A stretch of DNA of 64,000 nt, taken from assembly GCF_012641465.1 (NCBI RefSeq), contig NZ_JABAIK010000003.1:1-64000 (forward strand). Reading direction: 5' to 3'. The notes beneath the pieces were generated by a model that did no database searches, was not told where the DNA came from, and was given only the letters and a program-made list of their open reading frames with translations. The translations under genes and the position numbers were made by a program. Positions 36,357 through 46,142 of the stretch are shown piece after piece; within the stretch, counting starts at the first letter, position 1, and every line of letters begins with the position of its first letter. The DNA comes from Vibrio agarilyticus. GTDB taxonomy: Bacteria; Pseudomonadota; Gammaproteobacteria; Enterobacterales; Vibrionaceae.

Positions 36357-36962
36357 ATGCTAAAAAAAATCTGGCTTGGCGCCATCACGCTCATTATCAC
36401 TCTGAGTGCGCAGGCTGCGCAATTTGAAGAAGGCAAACATTACACCGTCATTTCTGGTCAAACAAAAGCGGTGAATCCGGTTGTGACAGAGTTTTTCTCC
36501 TTTTATTGCCCGCATTGTTATCAATTTGAAGGGGTGATAGCGCAGTTAAAACCTCAACTTCCAGATGAAGCCAAGCTGCAAAAAGTGCATGTTTCTTTTA
36601 TGGGAAACAGCATGGCAGTGCCGATGGCAAAATCATACGCAACCATGGTGGCGCTCGGTGTTGAAGAGACGATGGTCCCTGTGATGTTTGAACAAATCCA
36701 TGTTAAACGTCAAGCACCTAAAGATGAAGCTGCGCTGCGTCAATTGTTTGTGGATTATGGTGTCGATGGCGCTAAGTTTGATGCTGCGTACAATAGTTTT
36801 GCTGTTAACTCGATGCAAAAACGGTTTGATAAAGCGTTTGAACAAAGCCAGTTATCTGGTGTGCCCGCTGTTATGGTAAATGACAAGTACATTGTAAAAA
36901 CAGAGCACATCACAACGTACGATGAGTACAATCAATTGGTCAACTATTTGCTCACTTTGTGA
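36357..36962 (+). CDS. dsbA: Thiol:disulfide interchange protein DsbA
   Basis: This 201-residue periplasmic oxidoreductase has a cleavable signal (ending LSAQAA) and the thioredoxin-fold active site CPHC (in FSFYCPHCYQFEG, about residues 49-54), with the cis-proline loop SGVPAVMV (about 174-181). It introduces disulfides into exported proteins. Length fits the family. A terminator follows 25 bases after the stop. This is one of the clearest calls in the window. Confidence 0.93.
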   Translation: MLKKIWLGAITLIITLSAQAAQFEEGKHYTVISGQTKAVNPVVTEFFSFYCPHCYQFEGVIAQLKPQLPDEAKLQKVHVSFMGNSMAVPMAKSYATMVALGVEETMVPVMFEQIHVKRQAPKDEAALRQLFVDYGVDGAKFDAAYNSFAVNSMQKRFDKAFEQSQLSGVPAVMVNDKYIVKTEHITTYDEYNQLVNYLLTL

Positions 36963-36986
36963 GGCAGTTGTCAGTTTGCTATTTTA

Positions 36987-37009
36987 AGCGGTCTTTGGGC
37001 CGCTTTTTT
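36987..37009 (+). terminator. Terminator of dsbA
   Basis: AGCGGTC-TTTG-GGCCGCT pairs over 7 bp (one G-T) and runs into TTTTTT, 24 bases after the dsbA stop. Typical rho-independent form. Confidence 0.85.
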
Positions 37010-37166
37010 GTCTTTTGCGGCGCGTGTTTCAAGGTCACGTAGGTATAAGCGGGACATTGAGCCTCACATTTTGGCCATCAAGTTATCTCAATAAGCAATT
37101 ATGTGCATTTAATTTTGCTCAGTCGCTATAGTTATATAGTGACCGAACAAATTCAGGAGCCACATA

Positions 37167-38435
37167 GTGAGAAACTGCATAGCAAGTGCGCAGAATCAGT
37201 ATCTATTGCGTGTTATAGGGGCGATAAAACTTGGGGTAATCTTTTGTTTAACCGCATTGCCTCTTCCTCACGTTCATGCTTTTTCAATTTATTTTGATGC
37301 AGATAGAACCTCGCATCTTGCCTCTGCGTTGGCAATTGAGCAGGGATTTAAAGTGGCGCTGGCACAAAATAGTAACCAACTGAATGGGCGACCAATCCAA
37401 TTTGTCACGCTGGATCACCGAGGAAACGTGCTGCGTAGTAAGCGTAATATGGATGCGTTTTTGGCTGATCCTGATGCACTAATTTATGTCGGTGGGTTGC
37501 ACTCTCCGCCGCTTATCAAATATCGCGAGTTTATTAACCAGCAAGGAATTCTTACGCTCGTGCCTTGGGCCGCAGGGGATCCGATCACTCGTTACCCATC
37601 GCCGAATAATTTTGTTTTTCGCCTTTCAGTTGATGACTCTAAGGTAGGAAAAATTTTATTTGATTATGCGTTAAGTCAGGGATGTAAAAGTCCGCATTTG
37701 CTGCTTGAAGAGACCGGATGGGGAAAATCCAATTATAAGAATATGAATTTGGCTGCTGAATTGCGCGGTCAAGATCGGCCTAAAGTGACGTGGTTTTCAT
37801 GGGGGATCAATGAAGTGGATGCGCGGTTGATAATGAAAGATTTAGTGAATAGCCAAGCGCAATGTATTTTGATGGTGGCGAATGCTCGAGAGGGCGCGCT
37901 GCTCGTCAACGCTTCGGTGGCGATTGACAGTCGATTGCCGTTATATAGCCATTGGGGTATCACTGGCGGTAATTTTGCCAAGAATGTCTCTTATGAGATT
38001 CGAGAGAAAGCGCAGTTGCGCTTTATTCGGTCCTGCTTTAACTTTTACAGCTCTCCAGAAACGCCCATTAGTCGCGCTGTGTATCATCAAGCGCAGCAAC
38101 TTTTTCCTCAGCAATTTGTCGATAAAAATATTGCCGCTCCCGCGGGGTTTGTTCACGGTTACGACCTGGGGAAAATCGTTGTTGCGGCAAGCCAGTCAGT
38201 CATTTTCACGTCTGATATTGTTGAAAATCGAAAAAGGCTTAAGCAGGCGTTAGAGACGTTTGATGCACCGGTGGATGGTCTAATAAAGAGATATCAGCAG
38301 CCATTTAGTGTGTTTAGCGTTGAAAATCGTGATGCGCATGAGGCGCTTGGGCCAGATGACCTTTGCATGGCATTTTATGACACCAATAATGCGGTCAAAC
38401 TGTTATCGAGCGCTAAGAGTGGGGCGAATAATTAA
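37167..38435 (+). CDS. LivJ-like periplasmic binding protein, probable sensor partner of the next kinase
   Basis: This 422-residue protein starts at a GTG with CAGGAG seven bases upstream. A signal peptide (ending PHVHA, residue about 38) leads to a type I periplasmic-binding fold (Peripla_BP_6): an early FKVALAQNSNQLNGRPI strand-helix, ALIYVGGLHSPP, then LTLVPWAAGDPIT and VFRLSVDDSKVGKILFDYA. These resemble amino-acid or amide binding proteins. No ABC permease is adjacent. Instead a hybrid histidine kinase gene starts 32 bases downstream, so I infer the protein binds a ligand and signals through that kinase. The ligand is unknown. Confidence 0.75.
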   Translation: MRNCIASAQNQYLLRVIGAIKLGVIFCLTALPLPHVHAFSIYFDADRTSHLASALAIEQGFKVALAQNSNQLNGRPIQFVTLDHRGNVLRSKRNMDAFLADPDALIYVGGLHSPPLIKYREFINQQGILTLVPWAAGDPITRYPSPNNFVFRLSVDDSKVGKILFDYALSQGCKSPHLLLEETGWGKSNYKNMNLAAELRGQDRPKVTWFSWGINEVDARLIMKDLVNSQAQCILMVANAREGALLVNASVAIDSRLPLYSHWGITGGNFAKNVSYEIREKAQLRFIRSCFNFYSSPETPISRAVYHQAQQLFPQQFVDKNIAAPAGFVHGYDLGKIVVAASQSVIFTSDIVENRKRLKQALETFDAPVDGLIKRYQQPFSVFSVENRDAHEALGPDDLCMAFYDTNNAVKLLSSAKSGANN

Positions 38436-38467
38436 TTCAACGCCAGAGCCAATAAGCAAGGAAAGAG

Positions 38468-40903
38468 ATGACGCGCAAAAAGAGTGGTTTCCAGCTATTT
38501 AGTCTGTTTGTTTTACTGTGTGCCGGTATTTTTATGCTGGCAAGTTCGCTTTTTTTGCATGATCAAGCGAAAAAAACCACTGAAATTATTACCGAAGAAG
38601 TGCTCGGGATACAATTAACTACCGTAGAGCGTTATCTTTCTGAGCTGATTAATGCCCATGACGAAGCGGCAAAGCGCATGGCGAAGCATCCGGCGGTGGT
38701 GAGCGCTATGTTGGCTGGAGCAAATGATCCTGACCACCTTGCTGACATTTTACTCAAGCTAAAGTCACCCAATGTTCCCACTCAGATCAATTTATACAAT
38801 TTTGCGGGTGGATTGGAGTATGCGGAGATCCCAAATAATGACCGCATGCTCGAGCACGTTAACGCGATGCGTAGTAATGAAGCCTTTTTTATTTCAACCC
38901 AATATTCTTTTTATCGAGATGCCCATAGTGAATATTTGGTGATCACAACACCGCTACTTTATAACGGATATGAAGAAGGTGTGCTGGTGTATCAAGCTCG
39001 CTTGCGCAGCGATCAACAATTGAGCAATCTTGCCCAAAGTGACCATCATTGGTTTGGGATCAAACAAGCACGATTTGGCTGGGAGCCTAACTTGCCTGTG
39101 GGCTGGGACTGGCAAGAAAAACCACTGGCTCAATACGATATTTCACTTAAATACGCCAGTTCACCGAATTTCCACCAACAAACTGAGAATGCCTTGATGT
39201 GGCGGCTATTTTTAGGCGTATTTTTTGCCACTTTAGTGACGGTTGCCGTCGTTTATTTGTTGGGGCAGCGAGTCTTAGTCTCACCTTACCAGGCGCTCTA
39301 TCAATCGGAACAGACGCTGGAAAAGCAGGCAAAAGTGTTACGAGCACAAGCGGCTGAGTTAAAAGCGCGTGAGGCGGAGTCGAATCGTTTGGCGCGAGTG
39401 GTGAAAAATATGCGTGATGCGGTTGTATTTACTAACGCTCAAATTGAAATCACTTGGGTGAACAATTCGTTTGAAAAAATGACCGGATATTCTCTTGAAG
39501 ATGTGAGAGGGCGAAAACCCACCTTGCTTCAAGGCCCTGAAACCGATCCCAAGGTGAAGCAAGCTATCAGTCAATGTATTGATGCTCGTGAACACGGTTT
39601 GTTCGAATTGATTAACTACAGCAGCAGCGGGCAAAAATATTGGCTCGAACTTGCACTGACGCCGCTATATGCCCGCAATGGCCAACACGAAGGGTTTATG
39701 GCGGTGGAGCGTGATATAACCGAGCGCAAAGATTTGCAAGCCCGCCTTGCTCGGATCGCAAAAGAAGCGCAGTCAGCAAATTTAGCCAAAAGTCGTTTTT
39801 TGGCATCAATGAGCCATGAGTTGCGCACGCCAATGAACGGGATTCTTGGTGTTGGTGAAATTCTTGCCAATTCGGCGTTAAATCGAGAGCAGCGTGAGCT
39901 GGTTGAGACTTTGGTCGGTTCGGGCAAGCACATGCTCTCGGTTTTGAATGATATTTTAGATTTTTCTAAAGTAGAAGCAGGTAAACTGGAAGTACATCCT
40001 GTGGCTTTTGCGTTGACCGATCTTGCGGTGCGGTTACGCTCTATTTACAAAACCTTGTGCGATGAGAAGGGATTAGAGTTCACTCTGAGTATAGAAGCAC
40101 CTTCCGATTTGTTGTGTGTCGCAGATGAAACTCGAATAATGCAAATGCTGCAAAACTTACTCAACAATGCATGGAAATTTACTCAGCAGGGACACATTGA
40201 GGCGAATATACGTTTGGTTTCTGAGCAAGGTCGTTATGCACTTGATATTACAGTGACGGATAGCGGCATTGGTATTGATAACACAAAACTTGCCACCATT
40301 TTTGAGCCGTTCTCACAAGCTGAGAGTGAAACGACTCGGCGATTTGGTGGCTCGGGATTGGGGCTCGCAATTGTGTATGAATTAGCCAAAATCATGCAAG
40401 GTGATATAAGTGTTGAAAGTCAGATTGGAGTTGGCTCTCAGTTTCGTTTGCATTTGCCTGTCACGGTGCAAACTCAGCAGGTAAGTAGCGCCGCTCTCAC
40501 CAATCATAAGTTTGATGGTAGTGGATTGAGCGCCCTGATTGTCGAAGATAATCGAGTTAATGTGATTGTATTGAAAAAATTTTTAACCGCGCGTCAATTC
40601 CAAGTTGAAACGGCAGAAAACGGGCAGGTTGCCGTCGATAAGGTGAAGCGCCAAAGTTACGACTTGATATTGGTGGATAATCATATGCCAGTTATGGATG
40701 GCTATGAGGCCGTGTTACAAATTCGCACGTTAGCCAATGGACAAGATTCGGTGATTATTGGCTGCACGGCTGATGTCTTTGAAGAAACTCGAGTCAAATT
40801 ACTCAATGCAGGTTGCGTTGATGTGATAACCAAGCCCATCAGTGGTGATATTCTTGATAAAACTCTTAGTGAGCATTTGACCTCGGCTTCGATACCCAAG
40901 TAA
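38468..40903 (+). CDS. Membrane hybrid sensor histidine kinase (periplasmic sensor, PAS, HisKA, ATPase, receiver)
   Basis: This 811-residue protein has one membrane segment at residues about 9-27, a periplasmic domain to about 238, and a second segment (FLGVFFATLVTVAVVYLLG). A coiled coil (QTLEKQAKVLRAQAAELKARE) leads to a PAS domain (TWVNNSFEKMTGYS ... LLQGPETDPKV), HisKA with His450 in SHELRTPMNG, an ATPase with NLLNNAWKF, DSGIGI and GGSGLGLAIV, and a C-terminal receiver with Asp737 in LILVDNHMPVMDG. There is no Hpt, so the phosphorelay must continue elsewhere. It pairs with the LivJ-like gene just upstream. Its final residues (SIPK) and stop codon are encoded by the edge of a repeat. Confidence 0.85.
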   Translation: MTRKKSGFQLFSLFVLLCAGIFMLASSLFLHDQAKKTTEIITEEVLGIQLTTVERYLSELINAHDEAAKRMAKHPAVVSAMLAGANDPDHLADILLKLKSPNVPTQINLYNFAGGLEYAEIPNNDRMLEHVNAMRSNEAFFISTQYSFYRDAHSEYLVITTPLLYNGYEEGVLVYQARLRSDQQLSNLAQSDHHWFGIKQARFGWEPNLPVGWDWQEKPLAQYDISLKYASSPNFHQQTENALMWRLFLGVFFATLVTVAVVYLLGQRVLVSPYQALYQSEQTLEKQAKVLRAQAAELKAREAESNRLARVVKNMRDAVVFTNAQIEITWVNNSFEKMTGYSLEDVRGRKPTLLQGPETDPKVKQAISQCIDAREHGLFELINYSSSGQKYWLELALTPLYARNGQHEGFMAVERDITERKDLQARLARIAKEAQSANLAKSRFLASMSHELRTPMNGILGVGEILANSALNREQRELVETLVGSGKHMLSVLNDILDFSKVEAGKLEVHPVAFALTDLAVRLRSIYKTLCDEKGLEFTLSIEAPSDLLCVADETRIMQMLQNLLNNAWKFTQQGHIEANIRLVSEQGRYALDITVTDSGIGIDNTKLATIFEPFSQAESETTRRFGGSGLGLAIVYELAKIMQGDISVESQIGVGSQFRLHLPVTVQTQQVSSAALTNHKFDGSGLSALIVEDNRVNVIVLKKFLTARQFQVETAENGQVAVDKVKRQSYDLILVDNHMPVMDGYEAVLQIRTLANGQDSVIIGCTADVFEETRVKLLNAGCVDVITKPISGDILDKTLSEHLTSASIPK

Positions 40904-41083
40904 TTTCAAATTTTATACCTAAACTAGGTGACGCTGCGGGTAGGCGGCAAATGAGCAAAGCCTCTGAGCACTTCGTGAACAGAGGCGAACTATGTGATGA
41001 GGTTTGTGAGAGCCTACCCCTTACTTTGTAACGAAAGCGCTGTAGCTTCAAGTGGAAAGGATATAACACTGACCTGGGTATAC
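40892..41083. repeat. ERIC-like repeat, family A in reverse orientation, possibly nested
   Basis: The core (GCACTTCGTGAACAGAGGCG, ACTATGTGATGAGGTTTGTG) is the reverse complement of other family A copies. One set of ends is TATACCT at 40914 and GGATATA near 41065. A second outer set is ATACCCAAGT at 40892 and ACCTGGGTATA at 41072-41082, suggesting one element inside another. It overlaps the kinase stop codon. Confidence 0.65.
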
Positions 41084-41099
41084 ATTGAATTCCCTTTTC

Positions 41100-42302
41100 C
41101 TAAAAAACAAAATTAATCATCACAGTATAGAGATCCGCGTCTTTTTTCGAAGGGGACTCAACAAATGATCCTCGACCATCGTCTGCAAAAAAACGCTGCC
41201 ACTCAGCATTCAGCGAAATGTAGTAGTCAATATCATACCGTATACCAAGTAAATAATTTTCACCGGATTTTTTATCGTTCTCACCATATTGCTGACTGTA
41301 ATAAAAATAAGGAATAACGGCTTGCCAATGATATTGAACACCGGCATACCAAGAAGACAAATACCGATTTTTTTGCCCCTCAAGCGTGATTGTAAACGGG
41401 TCGAATTCATATTCAGCGCCGAGTGAGAAGAGATCGATTTCAATATCTTTTTCGTGCATGCGTAATGTCATTGGCACAAGTGTCTGTGGATTATCAGAAC
41501 TCGGGAGAGAAGCTTCGATAAGAGTGGTTTGATCAAATTTGGAATGCAGGTACGCAAAGTTCCAGCGATAGTCATCCGCACTATATTGCAAATTGGCACC
41601 AAAAAGCGTTTTGGTGGTAAATTCAAGCTTGGTTGTGGGGTTAAAGTCCACTTTACTCGTATCATGAAAGCCAACAAAGGGGGTGATAGCCAGTTGGTTA
41701 TCACCAATGTCAGTTACCCAGCGTAGGCTTAGCCCATTATAGGCAGTGATTCCTAGAATACTGTTATAAACTGCGTCGTTAGGCCGCGCCGGGGTGTAGG
41801 CTTGGCCAACGTAGTAGTACTCTGAAATTAGGAACAGGGGTAAACGCAGTCGACCTGCTGCAAATTCAAATGGGTCCATATCTAAGCTAAGGTAAGCCCA
41901 TTCCAATTTAGGATCGCTCCAATGATCTTGTGGGCGTTTCACCAGTTGCAGCGATGCTTTAATGTCTGAAAGGTAATAATCGAGTTGAAGACCGAAGGTA
42001 GTGTCGTAGTGAAAACACGATTTATCACCGATGTCACGATTGATCAGCAAAGGCGTGGAATTATTTGATTTTGCCCAAGAGGTTGAACCAAAGCCACTCA
42101 GCGAGAGATTTTCGGTTAATTCAACCGCCGCTAAAGTGGGTGACGCAATAAGATAGAATGCAATCGAAACAGGTGCTAAATAACGGAACTTTGTTAAGAG
42201 AAGCTCGCTGTCCCGATGGTGTTTAATGCTCGCTTTGACATTTTGTTTTTCGAGAGAGCCTACAGGGTTTTTCGTGCATTGATTAGGCTTTATTTGTTTC
42301 AT
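41100..42302 (-). CDS. Outer-membrane porin-like beta-barrel protein
   Basis: This 400-residue protein has an unusually long polar N-terminus (about 38 residues) before a signal-like hydrophobic stretch (YLAPVSIAFYLIASPTLAA). The mature part begins LTENLSLSGFGSTSWAKS and alternates aromatic and polar residues throughout, ending in TVMINFVF with a C-terminal phenylalanine, as outer-membrane barrels do. Its start overlaps the stop of the small PstS-like gene (ATGA). It closes a three-gene operon led by a hybrid kinase, so it may be a channel for, or a target of, the sensed anion. The exact porin family is uncertain. Confidence 0.7.
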   Translation of the reverse strand: MKQIKPNQCTKNPVGSLEKQNVKASIKHHRDSELLLTKFRYLAPVSIAFYLIASPTLAAVELTENLSLSGFGSTSWAKSNNSTPLLINRDIGDKSCFHYDTTFGLQLDYYLSDIKASLQLVKRPQDHWSDPKLEWAYLSLDMDPFEFAAGRLRLPLFLISEYYYVGQAYTPARPNDAVYNSILGITAYNGLSLRWVTDIGDNQLAITPFVGFHDTSKVDFNPTTKLEFTTKTLFGANLQYSADDYRWNFAYLHSKFDQTTLIEASLPSSDNPQTLVPMTLRMHEKDIEIDLFSLGAEYEFDPFTITLEGQKNRYLSSWYAGVQYHWQAVIPYFYYSQQYGENDKKSGENYLLGIRYDIDYYISLNAEWQRFFADDGRGSFVESPSKKDADLYTVMINFVF

Positions 42303-42790
42303 TGGTTGCCTACCTCTAATCGAAATAATACGGTTGCGTCAGTAGGCACCTTAGTCAAAGGTGCGTAGCCGATGCGATTGGGCTCTGCAGCCATCCAAGT
42401 CAGTAACGCGTTAATATTATCGCCTTTCAGTTCTTTGGGCGGGCGCGCTTTGCCTGAGAAAGACAATGCAGCCCAATAAGCATTCATTTGAGCCAAATTT
42501 TTTCCGAGTAGTGCTTGATAAAAATCCTCGCGTACTAAGCTGTTTTTTGGCCAATCTGCCAGCTCAAATTTATTGCCATCAAGACGTTTTGTTTTTCCAC
42601 GGAATAATTTGCGCGCTTTGCTTTTATTTAATTCAGAAAAATGGGCATCCAGAGTGAAAATAACGTAATCCTCAGAGATGTAAGGCTCGGTGGACCAACT
42701 CGCGGCGCTGTAGCTAGCAAATAGCGCTAACCCAACAATACAACATGTGTTTGTGACATAGCGTATCGATTGACGTATCGTTGTTTTCAT
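42299..42790 (-). CDS. Small PstS-like periplasmic substrate-binding protein
   Basis: This 163-residue exported protein (hydrophobic signal to about residue 30) contains the ELNKSKARKLFRGKTKRLDG and MNAYWAALSFSGKARPP segments. These are typical of short, single-lobe relatives of phosphate-binding proteins found next to sensors and porins in Shewanella and vibrios. It lacks most of a full PstS. It lies 42 bases after the hybrid kinase gene and overlaps the porin-like gene by four bases. I infer that it presents an anion ligand to the kinase; direct transport is unlikely without a permease. Confidence 0.7.
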   Translation of the reverse strand: MKTTIRQSIRYVTNTCCIVGLALFASYSAASWSTEPYISEDYVIFTLDAHFSELNKSKARKLFRGKTKRLDGNKFELADWPKNSLVREDFYQALLGKNLAQMNAYWAALSFSGKARPPKELKGDNINALLTWMAAEPNRIGYAPLTKVPTDATVLFRLEVGNQ

Positions 42791-42832
42791 ACTCTTGGTT
42801 TTCCATATCGTACCAGCGCAACAACGGCTGGC

Positions 42833-45800
42833 TTAACAAGCAATGGATTGCATTTGATGTAGCAAGACATCCCGATTAACGGGTTTGGGCACATAGGCGT
42901 CCATTCCAGAGTCATAGCAGCGCTGAATGTCATCATCAATGACACTCGCGGTGAGTGCGATAATCGGTGTTTTGGCAATCCCCTTTGATTGCTCATAGAG
43001 GCGGATCTCTTTTGTTGCCTCAAACCCATCTTTTATTGGCATCATGCAATCCATTAAAATCACATCGTAGTCATGGTTATCTAAATACATATCCACCGCA
43101 ATTTTACCGTTGTCAGCGATATCAAACAGATAGCCCGCTTTCGCTAAATGTAAGCTGGCGACTTTCTGATTCACGCGATTATCTTCAACCAGCAAAACGC
43201 GCCGAGGTGTTTCGGTTAACTCTTGTGGTGCCGGCGAAGGCGACTTCGCTTCTGTTGGGCGATTGCCCGCCGTACTTATTTCGTCGTTGAGGTGCTCGCT
43301 GCCTGAACATAAACGCGCATTCGTGTTCGTTGAACTGTCAGCATGCGGGTATTGAGCTGCGGCAAAGGTTTGTGTCATAGGGCCAGAAGACTCAAGCAAA
43401 CTGGTGATTTTTTCATTAAGCACTTTACCTTTGAATGGTTTAGGAACGTAATCGTCCATGCCCATATCAAAGCAGCGCTGCACATCATCATCAATCACAC
43501 TGGCAGTAAGGGCGATAATTGGCACTCGGCGCTCGGTATTGTGTTCTTTTTCATAAGCGCGAATGCGCTTGGTCGCTTCAAACCCATCCATAACTGGCAT
43601 CATGCAATCCATTAAAATGAGTGCGTAGCCTCCTGCGGTCAGCTGCATTTTTATTGCTTCTGCACCATCATTGGCAATATCGTATTCAAACCCCAATTTT
43701 TTGACGTGGAGCGCAGCGATTTTTTGATTAATTTTATTGTCTTCAACAATCAAAATACGCTGTGAATTGGGTTCAGCGGTGATCTGTTTAGCCTCAGCTT
43801 TATGCTTTTGTTCATTGAGGCAATGATCAATTGCTTTAAGCATGCGCAAGCCAAGCAAAGGTGCGGTAACTAGGGCGGAAACGCAGGTACCAAGGTCATT
43901 ATTTTTGCTAGAAAAATCTTTAACAAGACAGATTCCGGCGCCGCTGTCAGTCAGTGTTTGCAATTGTTGCTTTAGATGCATTGCGTGATCAGCGTGGCTT
44001 TCCGCAAACAGCAGCACAGTATCAGGTTGATTTAGTCGCTCTTGATTGAGCAAGGCTAAGTTTGGTGCGGTAGCGACAAGGTTAATGTTAAAAAACGCTA
44101 ATTCGTTGGTGAGGCGAGCTGAAAGTTCATCATTATCACATACTAGGTAAGCGTTACGCTCCCGCCCCGCAGTGACTTGGTAATCTTGTTGCTCAATTGG
44201 CAATGTAAGAGTGAAATAAAACGTGCTTCCTTGGCCTTTGATCGAATTGAGCTGAATATTTCCTCCCATCAATTCAACCAGTTGAGTACTGATTGCCAAA
44301 CCAAGCCCGGTTCCACCAAATTGTCGAGTTGTGGAACTGTCTTCTTGCGCGAAAGGCTCAAAAATCTTGGCTTGCTGCTGCTTATCGATACCAATCCCGG
44401 TGTCTTTGACAGAGAATGTCACGGTCACAGCTTCTACTGTTTGGTCTTCTATTTTCATTGCCAGCTCAACCGCGCCAGACTCAGTAAATTTGACGGCATT
44501 GGACGAAAAATTCATCACGATTTGATGCAAACGATGGTCATCAATCATAGTGCGATAGGGGATGGCACCGTCAAAGCTAATTCTAACTTCAACCCCTTTT
44601 TCACGCGCTTTGGGGGCGATAATTGCCGCAATATCGTAGAACGATTCACGCAGATTGGTTGAGTGTGGGCTGATCAGCAGCATGCCTGATTCAATTTTGG
44701 AAAAATCTAGAATGTCATTAATTAGGCTGAGTAGCAGTTGTGACGAGGTATCAATCGTATCAACATAATCTCGCTGGGTTGCCGTAAGGTCGGTATCGGC
44801 AAGAATTTCGGAAATGCCAATAACGCCATTGAGTGGCGTTCGAATTTCATGTGACATGTTGGCAAGAAAACTGCTTTTCGCTTTACTTGCTTGGATAGCG
44901 GCATCTTTTGCTTCTTCAGCGACCACTTTCGCTTGACTCAAACGTTCGTTTGCTTCTTGGCGTTCAAGGGTCAACCGTTCAACCTCTTGCGCAAATTGGC
45001 CAAGTTCGTCACCTGTCTCCGTTAGAGCCTCAAAGTGATGAGTGGTTTTAGCACTGCGTAGAAAACTTAAAATTGTCGTCAAGTTTCGCGTCATGCGATT
45101 GGCTAATTTTATCGCCAGTAACGTGAAGAGCAGAACGAGAACAATAACCATGGTTGAGAACATAGCAATGCGCTGCTGCGCACTGGCGACGGCCGCATTG
45201 ATAGTTTGAACCAAGTCATGTTCGATAATTTGGTTTACGCCTTTTAAAAGCGCCAACCGCGCATTGAGCGCTTTCGTTCCTTCCACAATAGCCGCATCGG
45301 ATAGGGTTTGTCTTGATGAGAGTAATTGGCTGCGAAATTGATAACTGTCACTGAAGGCGTCATCAGCAAAAATGTCAAACATGAGATTAACTTGGTTGGC
45401 ATTGGCATTTAGGCTAATAAAACGTTCAATGAGCCATTGCTGCCGCTCTGCAAGCGATTGAATTTGATCGGCATAAGCAAAGCGTGTCATCAACTCTGTG
45501 ATGGGCGATGCCATCAGCTCTTGAACATAACGTGCTTCTTCATTGGCCCAAAAGGTCAACCATTCAATTTGAGTCAGCGCATGCAAGTTCTGCGTGACCT
45601 CGAAAGGTACGTGTGACAATGTTGTTTTTTCTAAATTTAATAACAGTTGATTGTAAGCATCGGCTTGCCACTCTTGGGCTTCAATTCGCTCATCAAGTTG
45701 AGCTGCGGCCATTCCCTCTTTGGCTTCAAACAAGGTTGCCAATTGCGACAAGGATTGCTCTGCGTCTTGATTAAATAAGATATTTGTCTCAGAGCGGAAC

Positions 45801-46030
45801 GTAGCTACGCTATTGGTGATATTTTCTGGCGGTGCAGATTGTAAGTACGCCTTGGCAATCTGCGTTAAATAGCTCGAATAGGCCGTTGCTTTTTTGAGCT
45901 CTTGCGTTTGTTCGGCAAGGGCGCGAATTTCATACAACGCAAGCCCAAGCAAAATGGCAATGGGCATAAGTACCAAGGCAATGAGCTTTTGACGAACGGA
46001 AAATCCTGCTTTTCCAACGCTATTATCCAT
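42833..46030 (-). CDS. Hybrid sensor histidine kinase with two receiver domains
   Basis: This 1065-residue protein has membrane segments at residues about 16-34 and 290-310 flanking a helical periplasmic domain. They are followed by a HAMP-like linker and coiled coil, HisKA with His394 ([10 protein letters not shown]), and an ATPase ([25 protein letters not shown]). A stretch of about 120 residues looks like a degenerate receiver. Two near-identical receivers follow, with Asp808 ([13 protein letters not shown]) and Asp994 ([13 protein letters not shown]), separated by a Ser/Thr/Pro-rich linker. No Hpt is present. It is the first gene of an operon with the small PstS-like protein and the porin-like gene, and a partner output regulator is not in the window. 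Confidence 0.85.
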   Translation of the reverse strand: MDNSVGKAGFSVRQKLIALVLMPIAILLGLALYEIRALAEQTQELKKATAYSSYLTQIAKAYLQSAPPENITNSVATFRSETNILFNQDAEQSLSQLATLFEAKEGMAAAQLDERIEAQEWQADAYNQLLLNLEKTTLSHVPFEVTQNLHALTQIEWLTFWANEEARYVQELMASPITELMTRFAYADQIQSLAERQQWLIERFISLNANANQVNLMFDIFADDAFSDSYQFRSQLLSSRQTLSDAAIVEGTKALNARLALLKGVNQIIEHDLVQTINAAVASAQQRIAMFSTMVIVLVLLFTLLAIKLANRMTRNLTTILSFLRSAKTTHHFEALTETGDELGQFAQEVERLTLERQEANERLSQAKVVAEEAKDAAIQASKAKSSFLANMSHEIRTPLNGVIGISEILADTDLTATQRDYVDTIDTSSQLLLSLINDILDFSKIESGMLLISPHSTNLRESFYDIAAIIAPKAREKGVEVRISFDGAIPYRTMIDDHRLHQIVMNFSSNAVKFTESGAVELAMKIEDQTVEAVTVTFSVKDTGIGIDKQQQAKIFEPFAQEDSSTTRQFGGTGLGLAISTQLVELMGGNIQLNSIKGQGSTFYFTLTLPIEQQDYQVTAGRERNAYLVCDNDELSARLTNELAFFNINLVATAPNLALLNQERLNQPDTVLLFAESHADHAMHLKQQLQTLTDSGAGICLVKDFSSKNNDLGTCVSALVTAPLLGLRMLKAIDHCLNEQKHKAEAKQITAEPNSQRILIVEDNKINQKIAALHVKKLGFEYDIANDGAEAIKMQLTAGGYALILMDCMMPVMDGFEATKRIRAYEKEHNTERRVPIIALTASVIDDDVQRCFDMGMDDYVPKPFKGKVLNEKITSLLESSGPMTQTFAAAQYPHADSSTNTNARLCSGSEHLNDEISTAGNRPTEAKSPSPAPQELTETPRRVLLVEDNRVNQKVASLHLAKAGYLFDIADNGKIAVDMYLDNHDYDVILMDCMMPIKDGFEATKEIRLYEQSKGIAKTPIIALTASVIDDDIQRCYDSGMDAYVPKPVNRDVLLHQMQSIAC

Positions 46031-46142
46031 AACACAAGACCTTTATATTAAACTAAACACATATTAGTTCACCCATTAACGCTTTAACAGAAGTCGGCGA
46101 CGTATTTGCATGATTTATGTGCTAGATGCGATCCTAACACTA

